Assembly (NCBI GenBank): GCA_000310025.1
Contig: FN649739.1
Span: 347,592 to 411,591 of the forward strand
DNA length: 64,000 nt
Origin: Ectocarpus siliculosus
Lineage: Eukaryota; Sar; Phaeophyceae; Ectocarpales; Ectocarpaceae
Reading direction: 5' to 3'
Shown here: positions 46,571 to 58,284 of the stretch, in pieces
Numbering within the stretch: the first letter of the stretch is position 1
Layout of the letters: each line of letters opens with the position of its first letter
The notes under the pieces: generated by a model
Databases searched by the model: none
Told to the model about the DNA's origin: nothing
What the model saw: only the letters and a program-made list of their open reading frames with translations
Made by a program: the position numbers and the translations under genes

Positions 46571-47329
46571 GGCTGCACTGCCAGGAGGGACTGCAAGCTT
46601 GAAAGGAAAGAGTGAACAAGATCCAAGTGACCACGGAAATAAATAGAAATCTCACGGAGATGGCCGGGGGGGGGTTCTCACACTCGGGAAAAACTCTAAC
46701 GCTGTTCTGGCGTAAATCGCTCGAGAAACGCAGGCGAAGGCGACGATCGGGAAGCACCGGCGGAACCACGATTGATTCTCTTTGCCACTTCACGACGGCG
46801 TGGGTCGCTCATGTAAATTATATGCGAAGGGGTCAGCAATGGAATGCATGGCAGACGAATCAATGCCACCTGTCGGAACAGGACCCGGAACCCAGTTGCC
46901 CGAAGCAGCGGTGGAATCTTGAGCGGTAGCCTGAAGACCGTCACTCAAACTGTGGCGCGACAAAGCGCTAAGAGGCACTTGGAGACGGGGAGCCAAGCTA
47001 TACCCAAGATGTCCTCTGGTTCGAGAGGTTAGATGCCCGCGAGCGGGATTCGTTGACAACCATTTTGTACGAAGTGTTTCATTGAAGAAAACATACCGCA
47101 TTGTGGAAGCATATCCACCAAATAGTTACCGGCGAGAGCCATCGCTGCGAACCAAAGTTACCGCAACGAGGCTGTGCTCGGGGTGAAGTTGGACGTAATG
47201 CTTCCCGGTATAGCGAAGTTAATCGCTGCCATCGGCGGCAGACAGGTCGTGGGCAAAGGTCGTGGGCAAATGCAGTGGCACCACAATTGTCACGCTGAGC
47301 CAATGAAAGCTCACCAAAACCACGGTCAG

Positions 47330-47480
47330 GACGTTTCGCACGCAAAGAGCTGTAAGAGCGGTAGCTAAACTGCATCCAACTATCTCTGCCAAGGAGCACG
47401 TAATGGTGCATGGCACCATCTGGAACAACGTATGCCCAAACAGCGAGAGAGGAAGTTGGAAGGCTCTTACGGAAAAACTA
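47330..47480 (-). pseudogene. Ty3-type aspartic protease C-terminal fragment
   Basis: GAMHHYVLLGRDSWMQF matches the conserved C-terminal strand and helix of retropepsins (hydrophobic-LGRDSW). The catalytic DT/SG entry is not preserved in the same frame upstream. Confidence 0.6.
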
Positions 47481-50199
47481 AACAATCAAACAGACAATAG
47501 TCGAATTTAGAGGCGGCGCTGATTTGCCGAAACTACCCCAACAGCGAGGTTGCGTTTGTGTCGCAGACAACGACGAAGCAGCCGAAGCGGCTTTCATGGA
47601 TTCCCACAAGGGAGCACAACTAAAAGACTGCGGGGAACCCGTGCCCAAAAGTGCAACACATCCAAACTGAACAGAGGCCGAACAACTGTGAGTGAAGAAT
47701 CGTCATCTATGGCAGCAACACCACCAACCAGCGGCGCCGGAGTCCTCATCATGCCGATGTACGAGGGTCTCTATCCGGACGACGTTTCGTATTTGATCCT
47801 TGGGCTCTGGCTGAGAGGGAACCGTTTCGGTCTGTATTTTTGGTGACGTCGAATATCAGGCCACCTCGTCGACTTGCGGCAATTTCTTGCAATACACTTC
47901 ATAATCTTCCTTGGCACACTCCATCCATGTGTTTCTACTCAACGCACGTCTTCCCCACGTCACTTGTGTCTAGTACGTATGTCCGAGAGAGAAATCTGAT
48001 GGTAAATACTTGTATATCAGCCTTCCAGATGTCTCAACCCGTGTGTTCGATGTACAAGGGTTCATCCCTCCCGTTTTCGACGTGCTGAATCTAAAGCGCG
48101 CAATCCTGCGAGTCTCCCTGCCTCGTAGGATCCACTTACCCTCGAAAGCTGCAGTACTGTTTGCCTGCCGGAACGTTTCTTACGCAAGTACAAGCGATCG
48201 CGCCAGTCCGAGGGTCGCACGCTCGGTTACCGGGACCGGCAGGATATTTTCGAAATATGGGCTATGATTGCGTAGGATAGAGTCAGTCATACCCACATGT
48301 CCCTGGCATTCTCCACAGAGGATGAGGTGTAGCCTGACACAGCGTGATACAGCGTGCGTTTAGCTCAACGCGCCCACAACCATTTTTGGACCGTTCACGG
48401 CACAGGCGGCCATTTGTGCGCACTAACACTCCGTCCTCATTTGATACTTTCTGAGGAATATCCGACCCATCCAAGACATCTTCCATCACGCCGGACGGGT
48501 CGGATGCTGCTAGCAATATCAAGGAGAAGGAGATCTAGCGGTCGAGTCCGGAACGCCGTATATATCGAGCGGGAACCAAGCCTGAACGGTCGTGGGGATT
48601 TCTCCGATGCCAACCGGCTCGCCGGCATCATGCGCTTCCTGCCGTTGCAAGAAGCTTTCGGAGAGTTGTGCCGGAAATGGCTCTGCGGCGAGGTAATCAA
48701 CACCACGTGTTAATGCAAGGATGAGGACGTTGATTCGGTTTTCTCGGGACAAAGTGGGTATCTACACCTACCCGTGGGCGCCACGTTTCCGAGGCACGCA
48801 ATAGCTGGCCTTAGCGTTCTTCACGTACTGACAAGAGCAGAACAACGAGCATCCCTAGCAGTATACGTTTGCGGAACGTGGTTGATGCATTGCCACCTCT
48901 AAACACCAGCTGTTGCGCAGCCCTAAAGCAGGGTATAGTATGCCAGAACGCCCCCGTCGGCAGCAGGGCATACCTCGGAACGAAGGTACGTAAATGATGT
49001 CGTTGCAACTGGCTGACCGCATGCTTAGATGTGTCGATGGTGAAGAGATCGATCAGGTGGGAGCACGCACCTCTGGTAGCGCGGGCATCACTTAGCCTCT
49101 CCGGAGCATACACTCGGGTTGATACGTTCACCGACCACACGGTAGACGGCGGGGTTGTAGTCCTACGTCGAGCAAGGCGAAGAGAGTTTCTCGCTGGACA
49201 CTTGGGTGTACTTTTGCTACAGGTGCAATGATTCAGTGACACCAGGTACGTAATGCCCTTCCGGAATCATTTTGTGGGAACCACACACAAACCATTCGTA
49301 CGTCCAGAGCAACACTCTGACAGGATCCTGGCAAGCGAACGTGATTTGCAATTTATCCATCCATTCCTCTCCCTACGGGGGGTATGGGCGTGGCGGCTAA
49401 TACTGGTGGGTGGAAATAAGCTCTAGCTCTGCTCTCCGCTTCGCGTTGCACGTTTGATCGTTTGCTCGCGCACCCTTGCAGTCGTTCCAGTTCTTGCTTG
49501 ACGCTTCCGAGTTTAGACACGAGGCCCTCGATGCTGCCGTACATCACGGTGCCGACAACGCCATAGAGGGTGCCAGAGACCTCAGGGAATACGGGAGCGT
49601 TTCCGCCATTGTGGATATCTATATCAAGGACTATTCCCCATCGGAGATAAATATCGACAGCTAGACGAAGAACGACATCCTGAAACGCTCACGATGGCAG
49701 TCGTACTCTTTGCTTGACCTGGTGAGAAAAAGAGGGCGATGCATACATGTGCAATCAAGTGGGGAGCCTGGTTGGATGCATGTTCTCGGCAGCTCGGAGT
49801 TCGTTCGCTGCCGCCTTCTGCACTCTCATTTCTCAGGAACTGCACAGACCGCTGTGCGTTGTCTGCCCCCTCCTCTCAACTGAAGGCTAATACGTCGGGA
49901 GGACATGCGCTCTTACCTGGACCACCCAGTGAAAGTGCATGTATGCGAAATCAATGTGTCGGGCCGTAAATAAATGAACCCTTTCGACCCTCCTCCTGCC
50001 TTACATCATTTCTCAGCGTGCCCCTACGTACCTCAAGTTCTTCAAGTAAGGGGAGGTTTTATCTGTCGTGTTCAGGCATGCACACGTCCGCCTTATACCT
50101 TGATACCCAAGGGGAAGTTCGGTTCAGTAGTTTCGTGCGTTGCGAAATCAGGGTCTCCCACACTTTGGGCATTGTTTTTTACGGTAGTGCCATTTTCGA

Positions 50200-50870
50200 C
50201 ATCGGTGTCGAAAATGATATTTACGGTACCGCACAAAACGCTTCGAAACTACATTCTCTGGACTCCTATGGCTCTTAGCTGTCGCGCAAACCCTCTTTCG
50301 CCCCATGTGACCGGTAGCTGCCGAGATATAGCCCTAAGCGATGTCATGGCACCACCTCCGCGGTGTCGTAAATAAGCATGTACATGACACCGGGTGAACA
50401 TTCCAGCAAACACCTCAAAAAGGCACGAATTCAATGTTCCTGTGCTTCCAGGGCCCTCAGCTGTCACACAAGCCTTCATTTGACCGAAACCAACATGTGG
50501 TTCCCGTATAACGCCCCAAGAATGTGGGCACAGCACCATCTCATCGGTGTCAAAAATGCGTCACTTACGACACGACACGAAGCTTTCCAAAAACACCTCC
50601 AATAGGCACGAATCCTTTTTTGCTGTGCTCCCACGCCCACCAGCTGCCTCGCAAGCCGTTATTTGGCCGGAATCAACATGGGCGTTCCCGAGATACGCCC
50701 CCAAGAATGTAGCCGCAGCACCACTTCGCCCGCCGTCGTAAATATCGCCGCGCGAAACGTTCCGAGAACACACCCTATGGGCACAAAACTAATATTTCTG
50801 TGTTCCTACGCCTATCAGCTGCCGCGTGCGTCGTTATTCGTCCGAAATCAGCATGTGGTTCCCGAGATAC
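50200..50870 (+). repeat. ~180-bp tandem repeat array, orientation 1
   Basis: About four diverged units. Each has AGCTG(C/T)C(G/A)...CAAGCC near 50276, 50460, 50640 and 50817, followed by a GG(T/C)TCCCG(A/T)(G/T)AT(A)CGCCC block and a CAAGAATGT block and then GCACCAC. Spacing is about 177-184 bp. It lies within the long last intron of copy D. The same family lies inverted at 53960-54740. Confidence 0.8.
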
Positions 50871-52164
50871 GTGTGGTTGACGCTGCGCATGAAGACCTAG
50901 ATGTTGTCTTTCGCTCGTTTGCTAACGGCCAGTCATGTTCAAGTATAGTAGATGTTCTTGCTCCTGCTACTTCGAGGTTTGCAGCGATAATGTGTGGCAC
51001 ACGCATACCTGCCTTTTCGGGCGGTGCAAGTTCCCTGTCAAAACGCTCGCAGTCTGAGACGGGGAGAAACCTATTGCTACTTGATGATGTACGGTCAAGT
51101 TGCGAAGCATATATTGCGTTCGGATGTTGAAGACGTCACCACAGAGACGCGTAGTCGACGGAATATCGCATTTCGAAGATAGTACTGGACATCAGACGAA
51201 CAATCACGTTCGAAATTGACGCAATCGACGAGCACACCCTTCCACACGAGCGCGCCAAAAGAAAATAAACGTTATTTGATGTAACCGCACCGTGCCTTAT
51301 TCACAGGTGCGAAAGATTGACGCGGACACTACCACCTCCCGCTGTACGAACGACTTCAGGGTCAACTACGTATGTATTCATTCGTCTTCGTTATTTTTCT
51401 CGTCCGCCGGTGCCCACCTTCGGTCGAATCCTCCATCCTTCTCGATCTCCGGGATTTGTCCTTCCGCCCCCGCGGGTTGGCGAGACCCGATTTGCGATCG
51501 CTCCTCTACTCGCTTGACATCAAGACGTATTCCTCCCGAGTCGAAACATTTCGGCCTTCCTTTCTTCGGGGATCCTCCTGGCCGTCCCTGCTACCCCTAG
51601 TCTTGTCCGAATAGTCGTCACTGTCGTCATCCTGCCCCTTGATGCTACCATTCCCGCTTCCCCCGCTCTCCATGCTCTTCTTCGGCAGAACCGTCGATCC
51701 CACCCTCGTTGGTGACAGTATCACTGCCATCCGCTGTGCGCCCCCCCGAACTCTTGCTCCTGCGCACCCTTTTCCCCTGCCGGTTTGATGGTTTGTTGGT
51801 GTACCGGCATCGACCTGGCATGCGGTACGTTTGCGTCGACGAGACCAGGAGGAACTGTCTGCATGCAACCTCTTGACCCCATCACCACATCGTGCGAGGC
51901 GGGTTCGAGATTGTCATCCTCGTTGACCTTGAATTCGGTTCCAAAGTCAAGATTCGGTGGCCCACGTCCCGGTGTGAAACCGAGTCCGGACTCCAACTTG
52001 AATATCTCCCTGGATCGAATCAGAGGTAGACGCAGGGAGTCGTTGCCAAATATATGCTTCACTGCTAGCCTCGGGAAGGGTAAGTCATCGAGGTAACCGA
52101 CATTTTGTTTTTTTTGTCTTCACTTCAAATCAGCGCTCACAGAAGTTTAACAGTTAATTTCTTG

Positions 52165-52425
52165 TGCCGTTGACTCCAACCCGTGGTCACACAGAAGAGC
52201 CCCTCTACCCTCCCCTCCTGCGGTACTTTGCCTTCGATTTTTAATGCGAGAAGAGTTCAGCACTCTCTTCCCTCTGTGCACACACTAACTAGCGCTGTCC
52301 ACTAGGCCAGAAGCGGAAGCGAAAGAAAACTCACTTGGCAAGAAAAGCTCGCTTACGCCGGGATTCGAACCCCTAACCTGACCTCTAGAAGGTTTCGAGG
52401 ACACCAACTAGACCACCGGGGCGAC
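52165..52425 (-). mobile_element. tRNA-derived SINE, copy 2
   Basis: On the minus strand it starts GTCGCCCCGGTGGTCTAGTT (A box) with GGTTCGAATCC (perfect B box). The tail ends CTGTGTGACCACGGGTTGG. It matches the 39060 copy in head and in parts of the body, but the body is shorter and more diverged. Confidence 0.8.
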
Positions 52426-52429
52426 AGCC

Positions 52430-53400
52430 TTGCATCTGAATCAATACTCTATGTCTTCAGTAACGCGACATGGTGGTCGACTTGGGAGTGAAGGTGGTGA
52501 TAAAACTCTGTGCCATCCCAAAGGAACTGGTTCCAGTATTGAAGAAGTAGAGCCCAATGGAAACACGGTCTTCACAACTTTCACTCATTCATTCTTGCTA
52601 TTGATACTCATAGGCAGGCCTTTGGTGTCCCACGTTGCGGTGTGAAACTGGGGCCCGGCTTCTTCCAGACATGTTGTTTCACTTTCGTAACCCTACGTGA
52701 GAATTTCACTCCTTCCTTCTTGTCCACGACATTCATATCGAGAGCCGTCTGTGCCAGAAGTCCCGGTCTAAAACCGAGTCCCGACTCCGACACACGTATC
52801 TCCCTTGATTGATCGAATCAGAGGCATGACATGGCAGGGCGTCATTGCGCGATGTGTGTTTCACTTGCAGCTTCGAGGAGGGCCACTTGTCGGGGGAGCC
52901 CTCATGCATCTGTAACAAGCTTTTTCGTTAACACGACACGGTGGTCGAATCAGGAGTGAAAGTTTTTCAAGATCTATAATATCCCAAGGAACGTGTGGTA
53001 CCATGTCGTTGAAAAAATATAACTTCACGGAAACACCGTCTTTACGAAGTTCGCTCATTCATTCTTGCCGATATCATTATCGGGCAAGGCTTTCAGCAGC
53101 CCAAGTTGCGGTGTCGTAACCCCACACGAGAACTTCACTCGTTCCTCCTTGTCCCTGACATTCATAATGACAACTGTTTGTGCCCGAAGTTCCGGTGTCT
53201 CACCGAATTCCGGCCCCGACACGAACACCTCCCGTGGCTGATCGAATCAGAGGCATAACATTGCAGGGTGTCATTGCGCAAAACATGTTGCACTTTCAGC
53301 TTCGAAGAGGCTTCCTCGTCGAGGGAACCGATATGCATCTGAAGCGAAAACTTTGCCATTTCAGTATTTTTCGTTGTACCACACTCTTGAATAACGGGAT
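52430..53400 (+). repeat. Tandem repeat with ~430-480-bp units
   Basis: Units begin GCATCTG(A/T)A at about 52432, 52908 and 53334 (third incomplete). Shared landmarks are ACGACA(C/T)GGTGGTCG, CATTCATTCTTGC, GAGAA(T/C)TTCACTC, GACATTCATA and TGATCGAATCAGAGGCAT. A related partial unit is at about 51990-52080. No protein is recognised. Confidence 0.8.
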
Positions 53401-53959
53401 GTGAAAATCCTGCGAAACCAACACGACAAGCCAAGTTTAATGGTACGATATCGGTGAAATATTTAAACCTCTACATGCAAACGAACCTGATCAATTTCAC
53501 TCCTTCAGTCCATGAAACTCGCAACGCCTTTCTCCCCACCTTATGCACGGTCCGAACCAGTTTCCGACCCGCACACTCTTGCTGACATTGCTCCTCCGCG
53601 GCGTTTCCGTCGCTGATGCCCTCCGGTGCACTCGGCGAAGGATGTTTGGCTTGCCATCCCCTGTCCTCCTTCCCTTTGCTCGTGGAAACCTTCCACACTA
53701 TACTCGTGGACAATGAGGGTTGCGCGCTTCCCCCAACCCCGTGGGCTAGTGAGACTGACCCCTTGGGGCCCGTGCACCCACCTCCTACAGAAATACCACC
53801 CTTGGGCGCCTCTTTTGAACATGTGCCCCCCGCCGTCTGCATTTAACCTTCCTCGGCCCCCTTCCCAACCCCACCGTCTTTTTTTTTTACTCCCATTTCT
53901 TCTCCATTCTCCCTTTGTTTCTCCCATCCACCTGCACCCTCGTTCTCGGCCGTCGTAAG

Positions 53960-54740
53960 GCCGTCTTGAGAAAAGCAACATGTTGGTCTACATGAATAGT
54001 GGCAACCACGTGTTGGTTTCGGCCGAATATCGGCTTGCGTAATAGCTGGTGCGTCGTGGGAACACAGAAAAGAAAGGTGGTTGATGCCCATTGGATGTGT
54101 TCTCGGAAAGTTTCCCGCGGTGTCGAAAAATATGGCATACTGACGACGGTTGGTTTCGGCCGAATGACGGGTCGGGTGACATCTGGTGACCTGGGAACAC
54201 AGCGCCAATACAGTTGTTTCGTGCCTAGTAGAGATGTTTTCGGAACGTTTCGTGCGGCGTCGTACATACGACACCGGCGAGGTGGTGCTGCGGCCACATT
54301 CTTGGGGCGTATCTCGGGAGCCCATGTTGGTTTCGGCCAAATAACGACTTACGCGACCGCTGGTGGGCGTTGGGAGCGCAGAAAGCTTGGTTTTGTACCT
54401 ATCGCCATGTGTTCTTGGAACACTTCGCGCGGTGTCGTAAACATGTCTTATTTACGACTCGTAAACATGTCTTATTTAGAACACCGACGAGGTGGTGCTG
54501 CGCCCACATTCTTGGGCGTATCTCGGGAACCACGTATTGGTTTTCGGCCAAATGACGGCTTGTGTGCCGCTGATAAATACGCTTTGTTACAACACGTCGG
54601 AGGTGGTGCCCTGACATTACTCTGGGCCATATCTCGGCAACCACCGGTCACTGTGGGACGAACGAGGGCTTGCGCTCAGCCCTAGGAATACAGTGGTTTT
54701 GAGGTGTTTTTGCGCGGCGTCGTAAAAATTATTTTCGACA
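53960..54740 (-). repeat. ~180-bp repeat array, orientation 2
   Basis: The reverse complement carries the same words as the array at 50200-50870 (GTGGTTCCCGAGATACGCCC and CAAGAATGTGG). About five units of uneven length (roughly 110-210 bp). With the first array it makes large inverted arms around 51-54 kb. Confidence 0.75.
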
Positions 54741-54869
54741 CCGGTGTCGTAAATAGCATTGCCGTTTTTGATTGCGTCCTGGGCGGAACAAGTAGAGTGT
54801 TCCTTTGGCTGACCATCGAAAACCACGAATTGTCCATGAGCAAGCGAGCAGCCCTTAGGCGCTCCATGG

Positions 54870-55500
54870 AACTCGAAATGCCGATGGGCATTCTTTTCCA
54901 CGGGCTACCCATGGGAAATGAGGCTATGGGGCAGTTCCGGTATGTGCCCATGGTGAGGGTATAATTCACTGCAACTTGTCCACCACGGTGGACGGCCCCA
55001 TGGGCCTACTCATTGATAGACATGCCCAATACTCCCATTATGGGCGTCCCACAATATGCCCACAGTGGGTTCAGCGCCCATCGAATGCCTGGCATGGGCA
55101 TCCCATGGGGTGCTCACCTTAGGAACGGCCTACATACCCCTAACCTAACCTAACCGCTCGGGACGGTTTGTTTGTCAATTCTGCACTCATACGAGTTGTC
55201 AGCACGCTCCGGGAAAACACAATTACAACCGCCTTTCGACTCTCGGCTTCTGACTTGCCTGTCGAGTGGAAGTGCACACACCACCGTCGATTTCTGCGTG
55301 TTTGCCTGCGTAGATTTCTACACGCATGCACTTTCACAAAACAATGGTGGGCAAGTCCATTCTTGCCTACGCCATTGGCGGGGTACGCTCGCCTTGGGCA
55401 CCCCATCGGTTGAAGAGGTTCACCATTGAGCAGCCCCTGGAAATGCCCACCACCAAACGTCCATGGGTATCCGTGATTGGCAGCGCATGAAATGCCCATT
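54870..55500 (+). repeat. CCATGG-palindrome cluster 3
   Basis: Repeated CCCATGGG, GGGGCCATGGGCC-type words, TGGGCATCCCATGGGG and ATGCCCA/TGGGCAT pairs around 54905-55110 and again at 55370-55500. It is related in composition to clusters at 5.1 and 28.3 kb. Confidence 0.7.
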
Positions 55501-56209
55501 TTTATTTGGAGTCAAGATACCTTCACTAGGTTACTCGGACGCCCTGATGAAATAATTGCGCAGTCAAGACCCCCCGTCTGCGCGATCGTTCGTCCCGGGC
55601 TGTGTCCTTCACAGCTTTTTACCATATCTTCACACGAATAACTCACGATTCACTTTCGTCGGTGCTGATTGGTGTTCTTCATCGATGCTCGGCCATTTTA
55701 TCTACATCGATCCATCTAGCTAGGTAGGTCCACACCAGAACACATTGACTACTTCGGATGCTACTCTATTCCTTCTAGTTGTGAACGAGAGCTAGAGTGC
55801 TACTGTAGATGTATCTGTGATTGAAGACTGCCCTTGGTCTGATTCTTCGCCATTTCGTGTGATTTTCAGGATAGGCGAGTATCTTTATTTTTCGATGCGG
55901 AGAACGAGATGCGGAAGATTCTGGAAGAGAATATCCTCAACAGGTTCCTGGCGTCCGCCAAATACGCAAGGATCGTCAACGGTGATAATGATGGCGTCGT
56001 GTGCGGTGAATAAGTCAAGCGAACGTCATTATCGTTACATACTCGCTCGAACATGTTCACTGGCGGTTATTATTTGCATCCATTGGAACCTCGAACCGTG
56101 TTGGTTGTGTTTTCGTCCTATTTATTACGGCAACGGCCCCCCCATGTGTCGTGGTGAGACGTGTACTACACTTTTCAGCGTTGCAGAGTACTATGCATAC
56201 ACTTTTCCA

Positions 56210-56531
56210 GTATTTTTTTCGTACAACTACAACCATCCAGGGTCACGCAGCAGGGGCAAACACCAGGACCTTTTTCTTCTTTTCATATATTTTCGTGCCC
56301 CACCTTCCTCCTGCGGTGGTACTGAATTTTTGTTATGATTGCGAGAAGAGTCTAGCCGTTCCTTTCCCTCGTCGACGGTGCTAACGTCAAAGTTTGGTAC
56401 TCACGCGAGCTTTTTCAGCGTTGTTTCGCTTCCACACGCAAATTTTGTAAAACTTTTCACCCCATGGGGATTCTATTTCACGACCCTTGCGACTAGCGGT
56501 TTCGAGATTACCACTAGACCGCCGGGGAGAC
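56210..56531 (-). mobile_element. tRNA-derived SINE, copy 3
   Basis: Near full-length relative of 39060-39388 in the opposite orientation. It has the head GTCTCCCCGGCGGTCTAGTGG and the tail GTGACCCTGGATGG then TGTAGTTGTACGAAAAAAATAC. The B box is degenerate (AATAGAATCC). It lies just behind the copy D stop. Confidence 0.85.
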
Positions 56532-56731
56532 TTCGAACCGTAGGTAGAATATTACCCTTCAGTAAAACCGAAACCGTCTCGAATTTCGTTTTGAGATTGG
56601 TGTCGAGGGAGGGCTTCCCTTGAAGATTTCTCACCAGAGGGGCGCCAAGGAGGTGGCTGCAGCAGCGTGCGGTGTTGAGTAGGGCAGAGGAGGCGTGCCG
56701 CTAGCTGGTGGTGGCGGTGGTGGTGTGAAAC

Positions 56732-57304
56732 TTGCGGGTTTCGACATGGATCAAGTGCTTGAGGACGTCCTCTTTTCCGCGGGTTAGCGTTAGCGTACAA
56801 AGGTATCTGACTGCTGTCGTGAGCCACTCAAAACATGGCCACATCTCTCGCCACGTCGTTGGTCACTCAAACACGGCTGTGGGTATTGCGAGCGCAAGAA
56901 GAGCAGGAGCGCACGCGGCACACCTGTGCTTCTTCCAACATGGTACCCTGGAAGGTACTACTGTAGCAGAGTCTCGGGTACCTTTCGAAGTATCCACCCC
57001 AGCAGCGGGGGTAGCGGGTACCTTCCGAAGTATCCACCCAAGCAGCGGGGGTAGCGCGAGCTCCGAACAACGATCGGTTACCCCGCCAATATCGAACCAA
57101 CAACCAGGTAGCGTCCCAACAGCACCTGCCAAAAGCCGTGTCCGCGCAACGCTTGGATTGCTCAAGAGCCCTCGGCATCTCTTGACGAACGATGAGCTCA
57201 AGAAAACGAGACGGACATCACGCATCTTACTGCACAAAAAAAAAAACTACAGACCCAGATCACAACACACCGCCACCAATACCGAACACAACGTTGAGCC
57301 ATAA
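56732..57304 (+). CDS. Hypothetical ORF of 190 codons with a 42-bp repeat
   Basis: Open from Met to TAA. A GTACCTTCCGAAGTATCCACC unit is duplicated at about 56972-57055, giving two near-identical Ser/Gly/Ala-rich peptides in different frames (42 nt is in frame as nucleotides, but the flanks read differently). Basic Ser/Thr-rich tail. No domain. It may be non-coding sequence. Confidence 0.15.
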   Translation: MRVSTWIKCLRTSSFPRVSVSVQRYLTAVVSHSKHGHISRHVVGHSNTAVGIASARRAGAHAAHLCFFQHGTLEGTTVAESRVPFEVSTPAAGVAGTFRSIHPSSGGSASSEQRSVTPPISNQQPGSVPTAPAKSRVRATLGLLKSPRHLLTNDELKKTRRTSRILLHKKKNYRPRSQHTATNTEHNVEP

Positions 57305-57373
57305 ATACTGCCATATACTCACTTGAAACTGAAACACAGGACGGCCAAAAGAATGTGAAAAGGACCACAACGA

Positions 57374-57877
57374 ATGGAGAACGGCGCCACCGTCGCCTGG
57401 GACGCGGATAGCTCAGCTGGCGGAAACAAGCCCTCACGCGTGCCCCGGTCCTCCACCTCCTCCCTTTCCTCAAGTTTCCCCAGCTGGTGCCGGCCACTCT
57501 ACTACGGAAGCTCGGGGGGGGGCGAGTGTCGAACAGCCCACCACTACGCCGATGGACCATGGAACAACGGACAGAGCTACACAGCGAATGCTCTTCCATC
57601 TATCGCATCCCCCTACAATATATTGCCCCCGTTGGCCCCTCCTGGTGACGGCTTCCGCCCTCTTACCGCGGAAAAGGGAAGAAACAAACAGCCGAGGACG
57701 ACGCCCCCCCACCTCTCGCATACGCGTCACCACCTTCTGCCAATGGGCAACTCGCACTTCGTGATAGCACCCGTCGTTGTACAGTACCGGCCCTCGAGGC
57801 ATTCTCGAAGTGAATCTGCTCTGCTTTTGAGCTGCCCTGTTGCCAGCCCGAAAGCGCAACAAACACCGACCGTGTGA
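57374..57877 (+). CDS. Hypothetical Pro/Ser-rich ORF of 167 codons
   Basis: Open from Met (MENGATVAWDADSSAGGNKP) to TGA. Low-complexity Ser and Pro content with no domain. It faces the 3' end of the sugar porter gene, 408 bp away. It could be part of a mobile-element gag or a chance ORF. Confidence 0.2.
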   Translation: MENGATVAWDADSSAGGNKPSRVPRSSTSSLSSSFPSWCRPLYYGSSGGGECRTAHHYADGPWNNGQSYTANALPSIASPYNILPPLAPPGDGFRPLTAEKGRNKQPRTTPPHLSHTRHHLLPMGNSHFVIAPVVVQYRPSRHSRSESALLLSCPVASPKAQQTPTV

Positions 57878-58284
57878 CCTTTGACAGGCCGTCCGAAAAA
57901 CACGATCAGCAACTCCCGAAAGCAAAACCGTATTGATGGCATCCCTCCACAAGCCCGAGCTCGTCGCACAAGGTGTTGATGACATTGACGAACGCGAGCT
58001 TTGGTGATTCATGAAACTCGGGCTGTATACATGTAACGACTTGGACCTGCCTGCTAAGCCAGCTCTCCAGCACAAGGTTGTGATACCAAAGAAGAAACAG
58101 ACATGGCTCTCGCCTCGCCCTCTCCCCGCTGCTGTCGTTGATGCTAGCCTGGCCCCCTACACACGAAACGCTCTCTGCGCGCATCCCCCCTCCCGCTCGT
58201 GATACAGCGGTACCAGCACCCCCCCCCCCCCCTGTGGCGGCGAGGGCGGCGCAGCGTCCAGCAGTTCTAACGCGCGTGGGACTG

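Larger units (their letters stand above)
42620..47480 (-). mobile_element. Decayed Ty3-type LTR retrotransposon (pol region)
   Basis: Minus-strand order is protease end (YVLLGRDSW), reverse transcriptase (YLDD at 46115-46126), RNase H, integrase core, integrase C-terminus and a tail domain. Protease-RT-RNase H-integrase order defines the Ty3 type. No gag and no LTR pair could be found. The frame is broken in many places, including in-frame stops at 46502-46504 (TAG) and 46403-46405 (TAA) in the RT. It lies between copies C and D of the 7TM-RGS array and is inactive. Confidence 0.85.
48456..56013 (+). pseudogene. 7TM-RGS gene, copy D (old RGS remnant)
   Basis: Three exons equivalent to the last three of copies A-C. 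48456-48692 is 237 instead of 271 nt, which shifts frame; the RGS start FLPLQEAFGELCRKW is open in the later frame. 49482-49721 has [13 protein letters not shown] and YIKDYSPSEINI, with a TAG at 49662-49664 where the others have Asp. 55870-56013 has ILEENILNRFLASAKY and a TAA stop. Divergence from A-C is much higher than among A-C. No TM exons are found between 37 and 48.4 kb. The last intron has grown to over 6 kb by repeats and SINEs. Confidence 0.75.

Noticed and set aside
42620-48200. LTR pair for the Ty3-type element
   Set aside because: I compared 41.4-42.6 kb with 47.4-48.2 kb by eye and found no shared block, so no LTRs are annotated.
50200-54740. CRISPR-like or gene-family interpretation of the repeats
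   Set aside because: Units are long, diverged and contiguous, without short identical repeats and unique spacers; the context is eukaryotic.
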